Below the pieces are notes generated by a model. It saw nothing but the letters and a program-made list of their open reading frames with translations, was not told where the DNA came from and ran no database searches. A stretch of 64,000 nucleotides of DNA from Crocinitomix sp. GTDB lineage: Bacteria > Bacteroidota > Bacteroidia > Flavobacteriales_D > Crocinitomicaceae. The translations under genes and the position numbers were made by a program. The stretch is taken from positions 18,305-82,304 of the forward strand of contig WTCE01000082.1 in NCBI GenBank assembly GCA_013138735.1. Reading direction: 5' to 3'. Numbering within the stretch: position 1 is the stretch's first letter; each line of letters opens with the position of its first letter. Shown here piece by piece: positions 9,878-18,483 of the stretch.

Positions 9878-9878
9878 T

Positions 9879-10322
9879 ATGAGTTTTTTGCAGAAATACG
9901 GTCGTTACATACCTATGATTGGTATTGCTATTGCACTTATCAGTGTTGGCTATATGTTTTTTTTCGCAAATAGTTCTTTAAATATTTTTTCAAGTGATTG
10001 GGTAGAAACGGAGGCCGAAGTGGTTTTGATTGAAAATTCTTGGGATTACTCAATAGATGAAAGTGTTGATAGAGCAACCGTTAAATTTGAAGCTGAGGAT
10101 GGTGAAACCTATGAAGTAAGAATGAATGGTGATGTGGGATTCTTTAATTCTATAAAAAAGGAGATCACCATTAAGTACGATAAAAATAATCCGCATACAG
10201 CTGAATTAGCCAGTAATAGTACATATATTTATATAATAGTCATTGGCATTATTCTGCTGATAATCGCTTTCCGAATCCCCTTCTTGAAAAAACACTTGGT
10301 TCGATTGTTAAATAAAATTTAG
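9879..10322 (+). CDS. DUF3592-like two-helix membrane protein
   Basis: A 147-residue protein with one transmembrane helix near residues 10-30 and another at ~115-135. Between them is a soluble beta-rich domain (TEAEVVLIENSWDY, then YDKNNPHTAEL). This two-helix layout with a sheet domain is typical of DUF3592 proteins, whose function is unknown. It starts 1 base after the stop of the preceding lipoprotein gene. Family assignment is from the pattern, not a search. Confidence 0.6.
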   Translation: MSFLQKYGRYIPMIGIAIALISVGYMFFFANSSLNIFSSDWVETEAEVVLIENSWDYSIDESVDRATVKFEAEDGETYEVRMNGDVGFFNSIKKEITIKYDKNNPHTAELASNSTYIYIIVIGIILLIIAFRIPFLKKHLVRLLNKI

Positions 10323-10515
10323 GGGTTAAATTGGATAATGTTGGGGCTTTTTTCTTTTTTGAGAGTGTAGTATTGAGACGTAAATCACTCCTTATGCAAA
10401 GATTTATAATAAGTTAAAGCACACATTTTCCCAATCAATAAATAGACTTTACAGATAAAAGTATTTTTACATTCGGTTTTCCATAAATCTTGTGCTTTGG
10501 TGAAAATCAAAACTT

Positions 10516-11451
10516 ATGAAGTCTTTCGTTTTAATATTTGCGTTTCTATTTTCAGCTGTTGGATTTGGACAAGTTTGGATTGACTCAAACGCCGTTTGGA
10601 ATTATAAAATTTTGCATGATGGAAATCCTGGACATTATGAATATAACTATTCAGAAGACACACTTATAATGGGCGAGTTGTATCAAAAGATAACACGCGA
10701 ACAAAGCATTTGGTATTGGGACGATACAAATTGGTCACCCATTGGTCCATGGACATTGTCTGAAAAATACACTTATGTGAGTGGGGATACTGTTTTTTAT
10801 TTATTCAATGATCAGTTCTTTGTCTTATTCGATTTTGGAGCTAGCATAGGTGATCAATGGATGATTGCAGACACCAATGCTATAAGTCCATCCAATTGGG
10901 GTACCGATACTTCTGTTGTTGAGGTAATTGATACGGGAACAATATTAATTGATACGGAAACGTATCGCACAATAACGCTTCAAACATTGGATAGTGCTTC
11001 CTATGCTTTAAACGGTTTATTTGTAGAACGTTTCGGTCTTATAACAGATAGTTCTCTATTTCATTTGTTTCCAATTGGGCAAAGCTATAATCCCTCTTAT
11101 ATCGTTGAACCGTGGACCATATCATTTGCATGTTTTCATGATGATTCCTTTCCATTATATAATCCTTCGGGTGAAGAGTGCCAATACACCCCAAGTAATG
11201 TTGGGCTAAGAGAAGAAGACAAACAACTCTTTTCGCTTTATCCTAATCCAGCTGTGAATCAACTGAATATCGCAACGGCACTAAGTGGTACTATTCAAGT
11301 TTTTGATTCATCAGGAAGGAAACTAAAAAAAGTGGAAATTCAAGGAGATGAAATAATTGATATTTCTGATTTGTCAAAGGGCAGATACTTTATTCTTTTT
11401 TCTAATGGTTCTAAATTAGTAGAAGTGCAACCATTTGTGGTGCTTAGATAG
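10516..11451 (+). CDS. Secreted protein with T9SS type A sorting domain
   Basis: A 311-residue protein with a signal peptide (MKSFVLIFAFLFSAVGFGQ), a ~190-residue middle domain rich in Trp, Tyr and Asp that I do not recognise, and a C-terminal ~75-residue type A sorting domain. The domain shows the hallmark FSLYPNPAVNQLNI and the late motif SKGRYFILF. Such proteins cross the outer membrane through the type IX system, and the tail is cleaved or processed at the surface. It stands alone: a 193-bp gap precedes it, in which I see nothing beyond AT-rich sequence. Confidence 0.8.
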   Translation: MKSFVLIFAFLFSAVGFGQVWIDSNAVWNYKILHDGNPGHYEYNYSEDTLIMGELYQKITREQSIWYWDDTNWSPIGPWTLSEKYTYVSGDTVFYLFNDQFFVLFDFGASIGDQWMIADTNAISPSNWGTDTSVVEVIDTGTILIDTETYRTITLQTLDSASYALNGLFVERFGLITDSSLFHLFPIGQSYNPSYIVEPWTISFACFHDDSFPLYNPSGEECQYTPSNVGLREEDKQLFSLYPNPAVNQLNIATALSGTIQVFDSSGRKLKKVEIQGDEIIDISDLSKGRYFILFSNGSKLVEVQPFVVLR

Positions 11452-11459
11452 TTCTGCGA

Positions 11460-11915
11460 CTAAAAAGATTCAACGGACTCCTCATCTGCTTTGACCACAG
11501 GTTCTTGTTCAATTTCTTCTGTTTTTTCCCAACCAGTTCTGAACTCATAATACCAAAAGAGCATCCCAATTCCTGTATAAGTACAGAAAAAAACAGCAAC
11601 TGCAGGTATTACTTCACTTGAACCAATGAAGGACCAAAGAAATATAAAAGTAGCCAAACTACAACCTAGATGAGTCCACATTAATGTGCGTTCCTTTTGT
11701 TTGTTATGGATGTTTTTATCATATTGATACGTTAAAACAACGTAGAATACCAAAATAGCCGGTAAAGATGCAATGAAGCTTATGATTACAGAGATGAGCA
11801 TGATTCCGAAAATGTCATTAAGCCCACCAAAGCCAATAGAAAGAATTATTGGCGCTAAAAAACTTCCAATTAACACAGTCGAAATCCAATAGGTCAATAA
11901 TCTAGCAACAGTCAT
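11460..11915 (-). CDS. Small four-helix membrane protein
   Basis: A 151-residue protein with four hydrophobic helices (near residues 7-30, 33-60, 80-100 and 105-122) and an acidic tail ending EEEIEQEPVVKADEES-like residues. The ATG at 11915 (MTVARLLTYW) sits one base after the TrmH-family gene ends; a GTG 24 bases upstream would overlap that gene. Probably co-transcribed with the methyltransferase. No family recognised. Confidence 0.55.
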   Translation of the reverse strand: MTVARLLTYWISTVLIGSFLAPIILSIGFGGLNDIFGIMLISVIISFIASLPAILVFYVVLTYQYDKNIHNKQKERTLMWTHLGCSLATFIFLWSFIGSSEVIPAVAVFFCTYTGIGMLFWYYEFRTGWEKTEEIEQEPVVKADEESVESF

Positions 11916-11916
11916 A

Positions 11917-12672
11917 TTAGTTGCTTGTATTATGTTCACTTTTATAATGTGAAAGAATTATTCCGCTGGCCATGGCTACATTTAAAGATTCTGTTTCACC
12001 AAATTGGGGGATAAGAATCATTTTTGAAATATAGGGTACTAATTCAGGTGAAATTCCGTGCGATTCGCTTCCCATAACCAGCGCGGTCTTTTTTTGAAAA
12101 GAGTTTTGATATAAATTTTCACCGCCCAATGCCGCTCCAACCACCTCAAATCCACTCGCTTTTAATTCTTGCACGGCAGTAGTTAAATTGGTGCGATAAA
12201 AACGAACGCGATATACAGCTCCCATAGATGCTTGGATCACTTTTGGATTAAACAGATCCACAGTAGCAACTGATGCAATAATTTGCTGCACTCCAAACCA
12301 ATCAGCCGTGCGAATAATTGTACCTAAGTTTCCAGGGTCGTTAACGTTATCCAATACTAAAACCAAGTTGTTTTCCGCAAAGTCCACAGGTGCCTCTGCA
12401 GGATATTTTACAACGGCCAACACAGCATTCGGGCTTTTTAGTCCTGAAATTCGCTCCAATTCACTCTCGTTAATTTCAAAGGAATGAATGTTGTTTGGAA
12501 TGGTTTCTTTAAAATCTTTCGTGTAAAAAACGCCATCAATTTTAAAATGCGTTTGTTCCAATAATTCGCGCACCAATTTTACGCCTTCTACAACAAAAAG
12601 ACGGTTCAAATCTCTATACTTCTTAATCTGTAAGGATTTAACTAATTTTATTTCGTTTTTGGATAAAGACAT
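11917..12672 (-). CDS. TrmH/SpoU-family RNA 2'-O-methyltransferase
   Basis: A 251-residue SPOUT methyltransferase that transfers methyl from S-adenosylmethionine to a 2'-hydroxyl of rRNA or tRNA. The N-terminal substrate-binding domain (residues ~1-100) is followed by the knotted catalytic domain with three family motifs: DNVNDPGNLGTIIRTADWFG, MGSESHGIS, and IPQFGETESLNVAMASGI. The start codon at 12672 is 39 bases from the divergent tamL start. A 34-base relic of this gene's first codons is present again at 15634-15667. The exact target nucleotide is unknown. Confidence 0.88.
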   Translation of the reverse strand: MSLSKNEIKLVKSLQIKKYRDLNRLFVVEGVKLVRELLEQTHFKIDGVFYTKDFKETIPNNIHSFEINESELERISGLKSPNAVLAVVKYPAEAPVDFAENNLVLVLDNVNDPGNLGTIIRTADWFGVQQIIASVATVDLFNPKVIQASMGAVYRVRFYRTNLTTAVQELKASGFEVVGAALGGENLYQNSFQKKTALVMGSESHGISPELVPYISKMILIPQFGETESLNVAMASGIILSHYKSEHNTSN

Positions 12673-12711
12673 TATCTTGCATTAATCTTTTGTGTAAAGT
12701 TAAATTTTTTA

Positions 12712-15462
12712 ATGAATAGATACATAATATTCCGGCTCTCTATCGTATTCTTACTGCTACTGTTTGTTAGCTGTAAGCAAACGAAGTATGTTAGCGACGG
12801 GGACTATTTATTAAAAAAGAATAAAGTACACTTTGTTGAAATTAATGGTTCAGATACGCTTTTGGTAAAGCGGCATGAAAACATTGATGCGGCAATAGTG
12901 GCGGCATTAATTAAACCGCACCCCAATTCTCCGCTTAAACTTTTTATGTACAATCGTATTGATACGACGAAACATAAACTGCAATTCGCAGAAAAGGAAG
13001 ACAAATACCGCGAAAAGGAAAAACGTCGTCTAAAAAAGGAAAAGGAAATTAACCTGCGTCGCATTACTAAAGGCGAGAATAAGGGAGATTCCTTATACCG
13101 ACATAAAGTTATTCGGAAAAAAGAAGCGCATTTTGGATGGCGAGATAAGTACTTAAATATTTTTGGTCAGGCCCCCATTTTATTGGATACATCTCGTACC
13201 GAAAAGTCACAAAAGCAAATTGAAATTTATTTACTCCAAAAAGGATTTTATAACGCACAAGTTGCGGATACAATTATTTATGACGATAAAAAGGCAGAGC
13301 TTCATTTTCATGTCATTTCAGGGCAACCTTATCGAATTAGGAATATTACATTGGATAGCAACTCATTTGTGAAAAACATATCTAAAGGATACAATGAGGT
13401 TGTTTTAAAGGAAGGAGAAATTATTCATACAGGAGATTTATTAGATCAAAATTTGCTAAATCAAGAGCGAGAGCGTCTGGCTAAGTATTACAGAAATGCT
13501 ATTGCAATGTTTGGTTTCAGCAAAAACCAAATAGGGTTTTTGGTAGATACTACTGTTGGGTATTTACAAGCGGATATAACCTATTTTGTCAAGCCTAAAT
13601 TAGTCAATGAGTTGGATGTTGATAGTGTTAAAACGCTGGTTGAAATTCCATATCATGCCTATAGGATTCGAAGTGTTCAGTTCAATATTTACAATTCCAA
13701 CGAGGCTTCATTTAAAAATTTTGAGGGCTATAAAATGCGCTGTGATTCGCTTGCGGCGACAGGTTTTTTCATGCCTGACACTCTTGGGATTGACTATCGC
13801 ATAGATGGGAGGTATCCACTTTTGGACACCTTAAATTTAGAAGCAACTGGCGAAGGATTGTTCCTTTATAATGAGTTCCCAGGTGTTAATCCTCATCTTT
13901 TAGATAAGCAAAATTTTTTAGAAATGGACATGCGTCATGCGGGCGGAAAGAAACGTTTTTATAAAGATCGATACGTTGAGATGAGTTATGCCGCGCTTTT
14001 TAATCTAGGCGTTTTTTCAAATATTGCAGTCCATATAAATATTGATCCCGCAAATAAATCAGGAAATTTTGTGGTGGTTGAGTATGACTTGTTTCCCAGT
14101 AAGGCACAATCCTTTTTAGCCGCACCTCGCGTTACAAATACAAACGGCGTTTTTGGTATTGAAGGACAGCTCAGTTATTTGCATAAGAATATTTTCAAAA
14201 AAGCACAGCGTGTTGAATTTAGTATTATTGGAGGAGTAGAATCTCAGCCATTAATTGTGGGAGAACAAGGGGATGAGCACCGCATTTGGAAATTGAATAC
14301 TTTTGAGGTTGGTATAAAGGCCTCCTTAACTGTTCCTAAAATAATGCCTTTTGGTTGGTTAATTAGTAAGGGGAATTCAAAAAGAGCCTATCCCAAAACA
14401 ACAATAGAAATAAGTCCTAATTATCAGATACGATCTGAATTTAGCAGGGTGTCTTTCAAGGCTGAACTAAACTGGAACTTTAAGATTCCGAAGACTTGGG
14501 CAATAGATTTAAGTGGAATAGGAATTAACTTTATTAATCTAAATAAAACCGATCTTTTTCAAACACAACTTGAAAATTTAAATAATCCATTTTTATTAAA
14601 TGCCTATGCAGATCATTTTGCAGTAATGACAAGTGGAACGATTCATTATAGTAATTTGAATGCAAATAGAAGGAAGAATAAACACTTGCATGATGTGAAA
14701 TTGGGCGCTATAATGTCAGGTAAGGCATTAACGCCATTAATTTATAACAAATTATCTCAAAATAATAATTCTAGCGTGGGCGTTAATGCTGCTGGGTTGA
14801 AAACTGTTTTTGGCGTACCGTACAGTGAGTTTTTTAAAATTACTGGTCAGTATATAGCGAAACAACATATTAGCACTAAACACCAAATAGCTTATCGGGC
14901 ATTTGCAGGGTTAGGCCTTGCTAAAGGAAATTCACTCGTATTGCCTTATGAATATGCTTTTTTTGCTGGAGGTTCAAATGATATTCGAGCATTTGCAGCA
15001 AGAAGTATGGCCCCAGGTTCGTATAAAACATATGCAGAAGAAAACGCATCAATAACTCAAATTGGCGACATCAAGTTTGAAGCGAATATTGAATGGCGTT
15101 TTGATATGAATGATTTATTGGAAGGCGCACTTTTTATAGATGCAGGTAATATATGGAACCACCGTCAAACTGGAATTTCAGCGGATGATCCAACCGTTTT
15201 GAAATCAAGTTCATGGAGAGAAGTTGCCGTAGGATTTGGATATGGAATTCGTGCCGATTTTGATTTTTTAATTGTTAGAATTGATTTAGCAATTGCCTTA
15301 CATAATCCACATTTACCAGCTACAGAACGCTGGATTTGGGAGAAAAAGACTACCTATAAAAGCACCGCTTATTTTGAGTATAATACAGACACTAAAGAAT
15401 ATATTAATTATGAATCTCCGCATAAACTAGTTGTAAATTTCGGAATCGGTTATCCTTTCTGA
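12712..15462 (+). CDS. tamL: TamL-type lipoprotein, BamA/TamA-family outer-membrane barrel (copy 1)
   Basis: A 916-residue Omp85-family protein. It carries a lipoprotein signal peptide with Cys21 (LLLLFVSCKQTKYVSDG), periplasmic POTRA-like segments (about residues 140-420) and a C-terminal 16-stranded-barrel region with the conserved FFAGGSNDIRAF and the terminal FGIGYPF. In Bacteroidota, TamL is the lipidated homologue of TamA and works with TamB in moving or assembling outer-membrane components. The second copy starts 243 bases downstream with the same layout and Cys at the same position. A highly charged Lys/Arg/Glu stretch at residues ~85-125 is present in both copies. Confidence 0.85.
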   Translation: MNRYIIFRLSIVFLLLLFVSCKQTKYVSDGDYLLKKNKVHFVEINGSDTLLVKRHENIDAAIVAALIKPHPNSPLKLFMYNRIDTTKHKLQFAEKEDKYREKEKRRLKKEKEINLRRITKGENKGDSLYRHKVIRKKEAHFGWRDKYLNIFGQAPILLDTSRTEKSQKQIEIYLLQKGFYNAQVADTIIYDDKKAELHFHVISGQPYRIRNITLDSNSFVKNISKGYNEVVLKEGEIIHTGDLLDQNLLNQERERLAKYYRNAIAMFGFSKNQIGFLVDTTVGYLQADITYFVKPKLVNELDVDSVKTLVEIPYHAYRIRSVQFNIYNSNEASFKNFEGYKMRCDSLAATGFFMPDTLGIDYRIDGRYPLLDTLNLEATGEGLFLYNEFPGVNPHLLDKQNFLEMDMRHAGGKKRFYKDRYVEMSYAALFNLGVFSNIAVHINIDPANKSGNFVVVEYDLFPSKAQSFLAAPRVTNTNGVFGIEGQLSYLHKNIFKKAQRVEFSIIGGVESQPLIVGEQGDEHRIWKLNTFEVGIKASLTVPKIMPFGWLISKGNSKRAYPKTTIEISPNYQIRSEFSRVSFKAELNWNFKIPKTWAIDLSGIGINFINLNKTDLFQTQLENLNNPFLLNAYADHFAVMTSGTIHYSNLNANRRKNKHLHDVKLGAIMSGKALTPLIYNKLSQNNNSSVGVNAAGLKTVFGVPYSEFFKITGQYIAKQHISTKHQIAYRAFAGLGLAKGNSLVLPYEYAFFAGGSNDIRAFAARSMAPGSYKTYAEENASITQIGDIKFEANIEWRFDMNDLLEGALFIDAGNIWNHRQTGISADDPTVLKSSSWREVAVGFGYGIRADFDFLIVRIDLAIALHNPHLPATERWIWEKKTTYKSTAYFEYNTDTKEYINYESPHKLVVNFGIGYPF

Positions 15463-15465
15463 ATA

Positions 15466-15613
15466 GTGGCTGGTCAGAAATATAGCAAAATCAATTTTGG
15501 CGCTAACGTTTGGTCTTCAAAAGCTTCGCTTTTTCTTCTCGTATAGAAATGAAAAAAAACTATTTCTCAATATTTAACCTTTTGTGAAAATTTGTCTATT
15601 TCCGACCAACCAC
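15466..15613. repeat. 148-bp MITE-like inverted-repeat element, copy 1
   Basis: The ends are GTGGCTGGTCAGAAATA and, inverted, GTGGTTGGTCGGAAATA: terminal inverted repeats of about 20 bp. The element is flanked by TA on both sides, as in Tc1/mariner-derived miniature elements. A central hairpin AAAAGCTTCGCTTTT lies at 15519-15533. A second copy in the opposite orientation is at 36381-36524. No coding capacity. Confidence 0.7.
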
Positions 15614-15633
15614 TAAATAACTAAAGGCAATGG

Positions 15634-15667
15634 AACTAATTTTATTTCGTTTTTTGATAAAGACATT
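15634..15667 (-). pseudogene. Relic of the 5' end of the TrmH-family methyltransferase gene
   Basis: These 34 bases match 12640-12673 with one mismatch. They correspond on the minus strand to the ATG and first ten codons (MSLSKNEIKL) of the methyltransferase gene. They lie at the same position relative to tamL copy 2 as the intact gene does to tamL copy 1, so this is a junction scar of the tandem duplication that made the second tamL. Confidence 0.85.
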
Positions 15668-15687
15668 CCGCTATTAGATTATTTTTG
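15653..15687 (+). promoter_or_regulatory. Predicted Bacteroidota promoter of tamL copy 2
   Basis: TTTG at 15653-15656 and TATTTTTG at 15680-15687 match the -33 and -7 elements (TTTG, TAnnTTTG) with a 23-base spacer. The ATG is at 15706. The -33 element lies inside the methyltransferase relic. Confidence 0.55.
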
Positions 15688-15705
15688 TAGTGTTACATTT
15701 AATTA

Positions 15706-18423
15706 ATGAAAACAAGCGGGATTCCATATCTACTATTCGGATGCTTAATGCTAGTGCTAGCAGGATGCAGTCAATCTAAATATGTAGCGGATGGAAGCTA
15801 TCTTTTAAAAAAGAATCAAGTCCAATTTGAAGAAGAGAAAAACGGTGAAACCAAGTTAACCGGAGATCATCCGAACCTTAATGCTGGTGAAATGGAAGAA
15901 TTCATTCGTCCAGCGCCGAATCTTAGACTTAAATTATTCTCTTACAATCGCATTGACACCAATAAATATAACGCACAGGTTGAACGCAAGAGAGAAAAGT
16001 ATCGCAAAAAAAATGAAAAGCGAAAAACCAAAGAGAACAAAATTAACAATGAGCGGATAGATAAGGCTGAAGCCAATGGAGATTCACTTTATCGACACAA
16101 AGTAATTAACATGAAAACTGAACGGCTGGGTTGGCGTGAATGGGTGCGAAATAACATGGGGCAGCCGCCCGTTTTGCTAGATACGGCAAAAGTTAGAAAA
16201 GCAGATAAACAAATTGAAATTTACCTACGTAAAAGAGGCTTTCATTTTGCAATTGTAAATGACTCTATGATTTATAATGAAAAACGAAAGAAGGCGGAGG
16301 TTCATTTTACGATTAAATCGGGTGAACCATATACAATCCGCGATCTTAAATTTGATAAATCGGTAGATGCAACCATGTTAATTCAATACACCGAAATGAT
16401 TTCTGCGAAAGGGAGTTTGATTGAGTTGGGGAACCTATTGGATCAAGATGTATTGGATCTTGAACGAAATCGATTTTCTCAATATTTGAGAGATGAAGCG
16501 GCGAAGTTCGGTTTCAATAAAAACTATATTGGTTTTTTGGTTGATACAACAGTTGGCGGTTTAATGGCAGATGTGACCATGTTTGTTAAACCTAGAATTA
16601 TTAAAGATCCCTATGACACTTCAGATGTTAAACGAAGTATAGAGGTTGGGCATTTTGGTTTTAGAATTAGGGCGGTCACGTTTTATTTAAGAAATCCCGA
16701 CAAAGCTTCTTTTAAAAATTATACCCTTTACCAAAGACGTTGTGCGGCATTGAAAATTAATGAAACTGATTACCTTGGAAGATTTCAATTATTAGACACC
16801 TTGCATATTGAAGGTAAAGGAACCTTTGTCTACAATGAAAAACCATTCATTGATCCAGTTTTGTTGGATAAGCAAAACTTTTTAGAAATAGATAAAGTGC
16901 AGTTGGGTGGGAAAGACAAGAAGTTTTATAAAGAATATTACGTGGAACGCAGTTACCGAACAATGTCAAATTTGGGCGTTTTCGCCAATATTACGCCAAA
17001 AGTAATTGTTGATCCAGATGCCCCACTTAGTAATTGGGTACTTGTTTTTTACGATTTAATGCCCATTAAAAAGCAATCATTTTTATTTGAACCACGTGTT
17101 TTAAATACCAATGGTAATTTAGGAGTTTTGGGCGGCGTTAGTTATAGCAATAAAAATTTATTTGGCGGTGCTCAAAAATTAGAAATTAGTTTTGTTGGTG
17201 GATTTGAAGGACGGCCAGAAATTGTTGCGGATTCGACAGGTGGACAAGCTTCGCCGTTTAATACCGTAGAATGGGGACCGAAAATGGCCTTGTCATTCCC
17301 AAAACTAGTGCCGTTTCCCAAAAAATTCACTTCTGACTTTTCTAAACGATCTTATCCGAAAACAACGATTAATCTCAATGTCAATTATCAACAACGTCAA
17401 GAGTTTAAACGAACATTGACGGAGTTAGGATATAGCTGGAGTTTTCAGCAGGATAAAGTACAAAAATGGGATATTGAATTAATAAAAATCAGTTATGTAA
17501 AACTGGCAAAAGAGGATATCTTCATTCAAAGTTTGATCAATCAAAATGATCCTGCAAGAACAAATTCTTATGCAGATCACTTAACCACAATTTTTAGTCC
17601 GGTATACACGTATAATAATACAATGTCTAACCGTAGAAAAAATAATAATTTACACAATATTATTGCCAGTTTAGACATTTCTGGAAAAATGCTTACGCCG
17701 CTCATTTTTGGTGGTTTACAAGCTGTTGGGTTTGGCAAGGCAACGGTGGATTCAGCTGGATTAAAGAATATTTATGGGGTTCCCTATACTGAATTTATTA
17801 AAGTTGATATTCAATATGTGGCCAGCTGGTATATTAATAAAAACCATAAAGTTGTATTTAGAACAATGGCAGGAATGGGATTTGCAAACGGTAATTCAAC
17901 TTCATTGCCTTATGAACAAGCATTTTTTGCTGGAGGTTCCAATGATATTCGCGCATTTAATTCACAAGAAATGGCACCTGGTTCTGTTAAAACTTATAAC
18001 GACGCCAATGCAACTGTTACTCAAATTGGCGATACGAGATTTGAAGGAAATGTAGAATGGCGTTTTGCAATGACATCATTGCTTGAAGGTGCTCTTTTTG
18101 TAGATGCTGGAAATATTTGGAATTTAACCAGCGCTACTTATCCGTCAGATCATCCATCTGTACTGAAAAACTCTTCCTATAAAGAAATTGCGGTTGGTTT
18201 GGGTTACGGAATTCGTGCAGATTTTGATTTCTTAATTGTGCGGATAGATGCCTCTTTTGCATTGCATAATCCGCACTTACCCGTTGGTGAAAGATGGTTT
18301 TTAAGTCCTAAGACTACGTATTATTCTGATTATCCCCTTATTTACGATTCAAATGACGTAATATTGAAAAGCGCAAAACCACATAGATTAAACTTTAATT
18401 TTGGAATCGGTTATCCGTTCTAA
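15706..18423 (+). CDS. tamL: TamL-type lipoprotein, BamA/TamA-family outer-membrane barrel (copy 2)
   Basis: A 905-residue paralogue of the preceding gene with the same architecture: lipobox Cys21 (LVLAGCSQSKYVADG), the charged Lys/Arg linker, POTRA-like region and C-terminal barrel with AFFAGGSNDIRAF and a final FGIGYPF. The two copies align along their whole length with few gaps but have diverged substantially, so the duplication is not recent. It has its own promoter in the spacer. Whether both copies serve the same TamB or have split roles cannot be told from sequence. Confidence 0.85.
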   Translation: MKTSGIPYLLFGCLMLVLAGCSQSKYVADGSYLLKKNQVQFEEEKNGETKLTGDHPNLNAGEMEEFIRPAPNLRLKLFSYNRIDTNKYNAQVERKREKYRKKNEKRKTKENKINNERIDKAEANGDSLYRHKVINMKTERLGWREWVRNNMGQPPVLLDTAKVRKADKQIEIYLRKRGFHFAIVNDSMIYNEKRKKAEVHFTIKSGEPYTIRDLKFDKSVDATMLIQYTEMISAKGSLIELGNLLDQDVLDLERNRFSQYLRDEAAKFGFNKNYIGFLVDTTVGGLMADVTMFVKPRIIKDPYDTSDVKRSIEVGHFGFRIRAVTFYLRNPDKASFKNYTLYQRRCAALKINETDYLGRFQLLDTLHIEGKGTFVYNEKPFIDPVLLDKQNFLEIDKVQLGGKDKKFYKEYYVERSYRTMSNLGVFANITPKVIVDPDAPLSNWVLVFYDLMPIKKQSFLFEPRVLNTNGNLGVLGGVSYSNKNLFGGAQKLEISFVGGFEGRPEIVADSTGGQASPFNTVEWGPKMALSFPKLVPFPKKFTSDFSKRSYPKTTINLNVNYQQRQEFKRTLTELGYSWSFQQDKVQKWDIELIKISYVKLAKEDIFIQSLINQNDPARTNSYADHLTTIFSPVYTYNNTMSNRRKNNNLHNIIASLDISGKMLTPLIFGGLQAVGFGKATVDSAGLKNIYGVPYTEFIKVDIQYVASWYINKNHKVVFRTMAGMGFANGNSTSLPYEQAFFAGGSNDIRAFNSQEMAPGSVKTYNDANATVTQIGDTRFEGNVEWRFAMTSLLEGALFVDAGNIWNLTSATYPSDHPSVLKNSSYKEIAVGLGYGIRADFDFLIVRIDASFALHNPHLPVGERWFLSPKTTYYSDYPLIYDSNDVILKSAKPHRLNFNFGIGYPF

Positions 18424-18483
18424 TCAGCAAATAATTCGAACAATGATAATCTCCGCAAGCTAGACCAAAAGCGTTTATAAAAG

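Noticed and set aside
15466..15613. Rho-independent terminator for tamL copy 1
   Set aside because: The stem AAAAGCTTCGCTTTT is AT-rich and sits in the middle of a repeated element with terminal inverted repeats, so the element explains it better.
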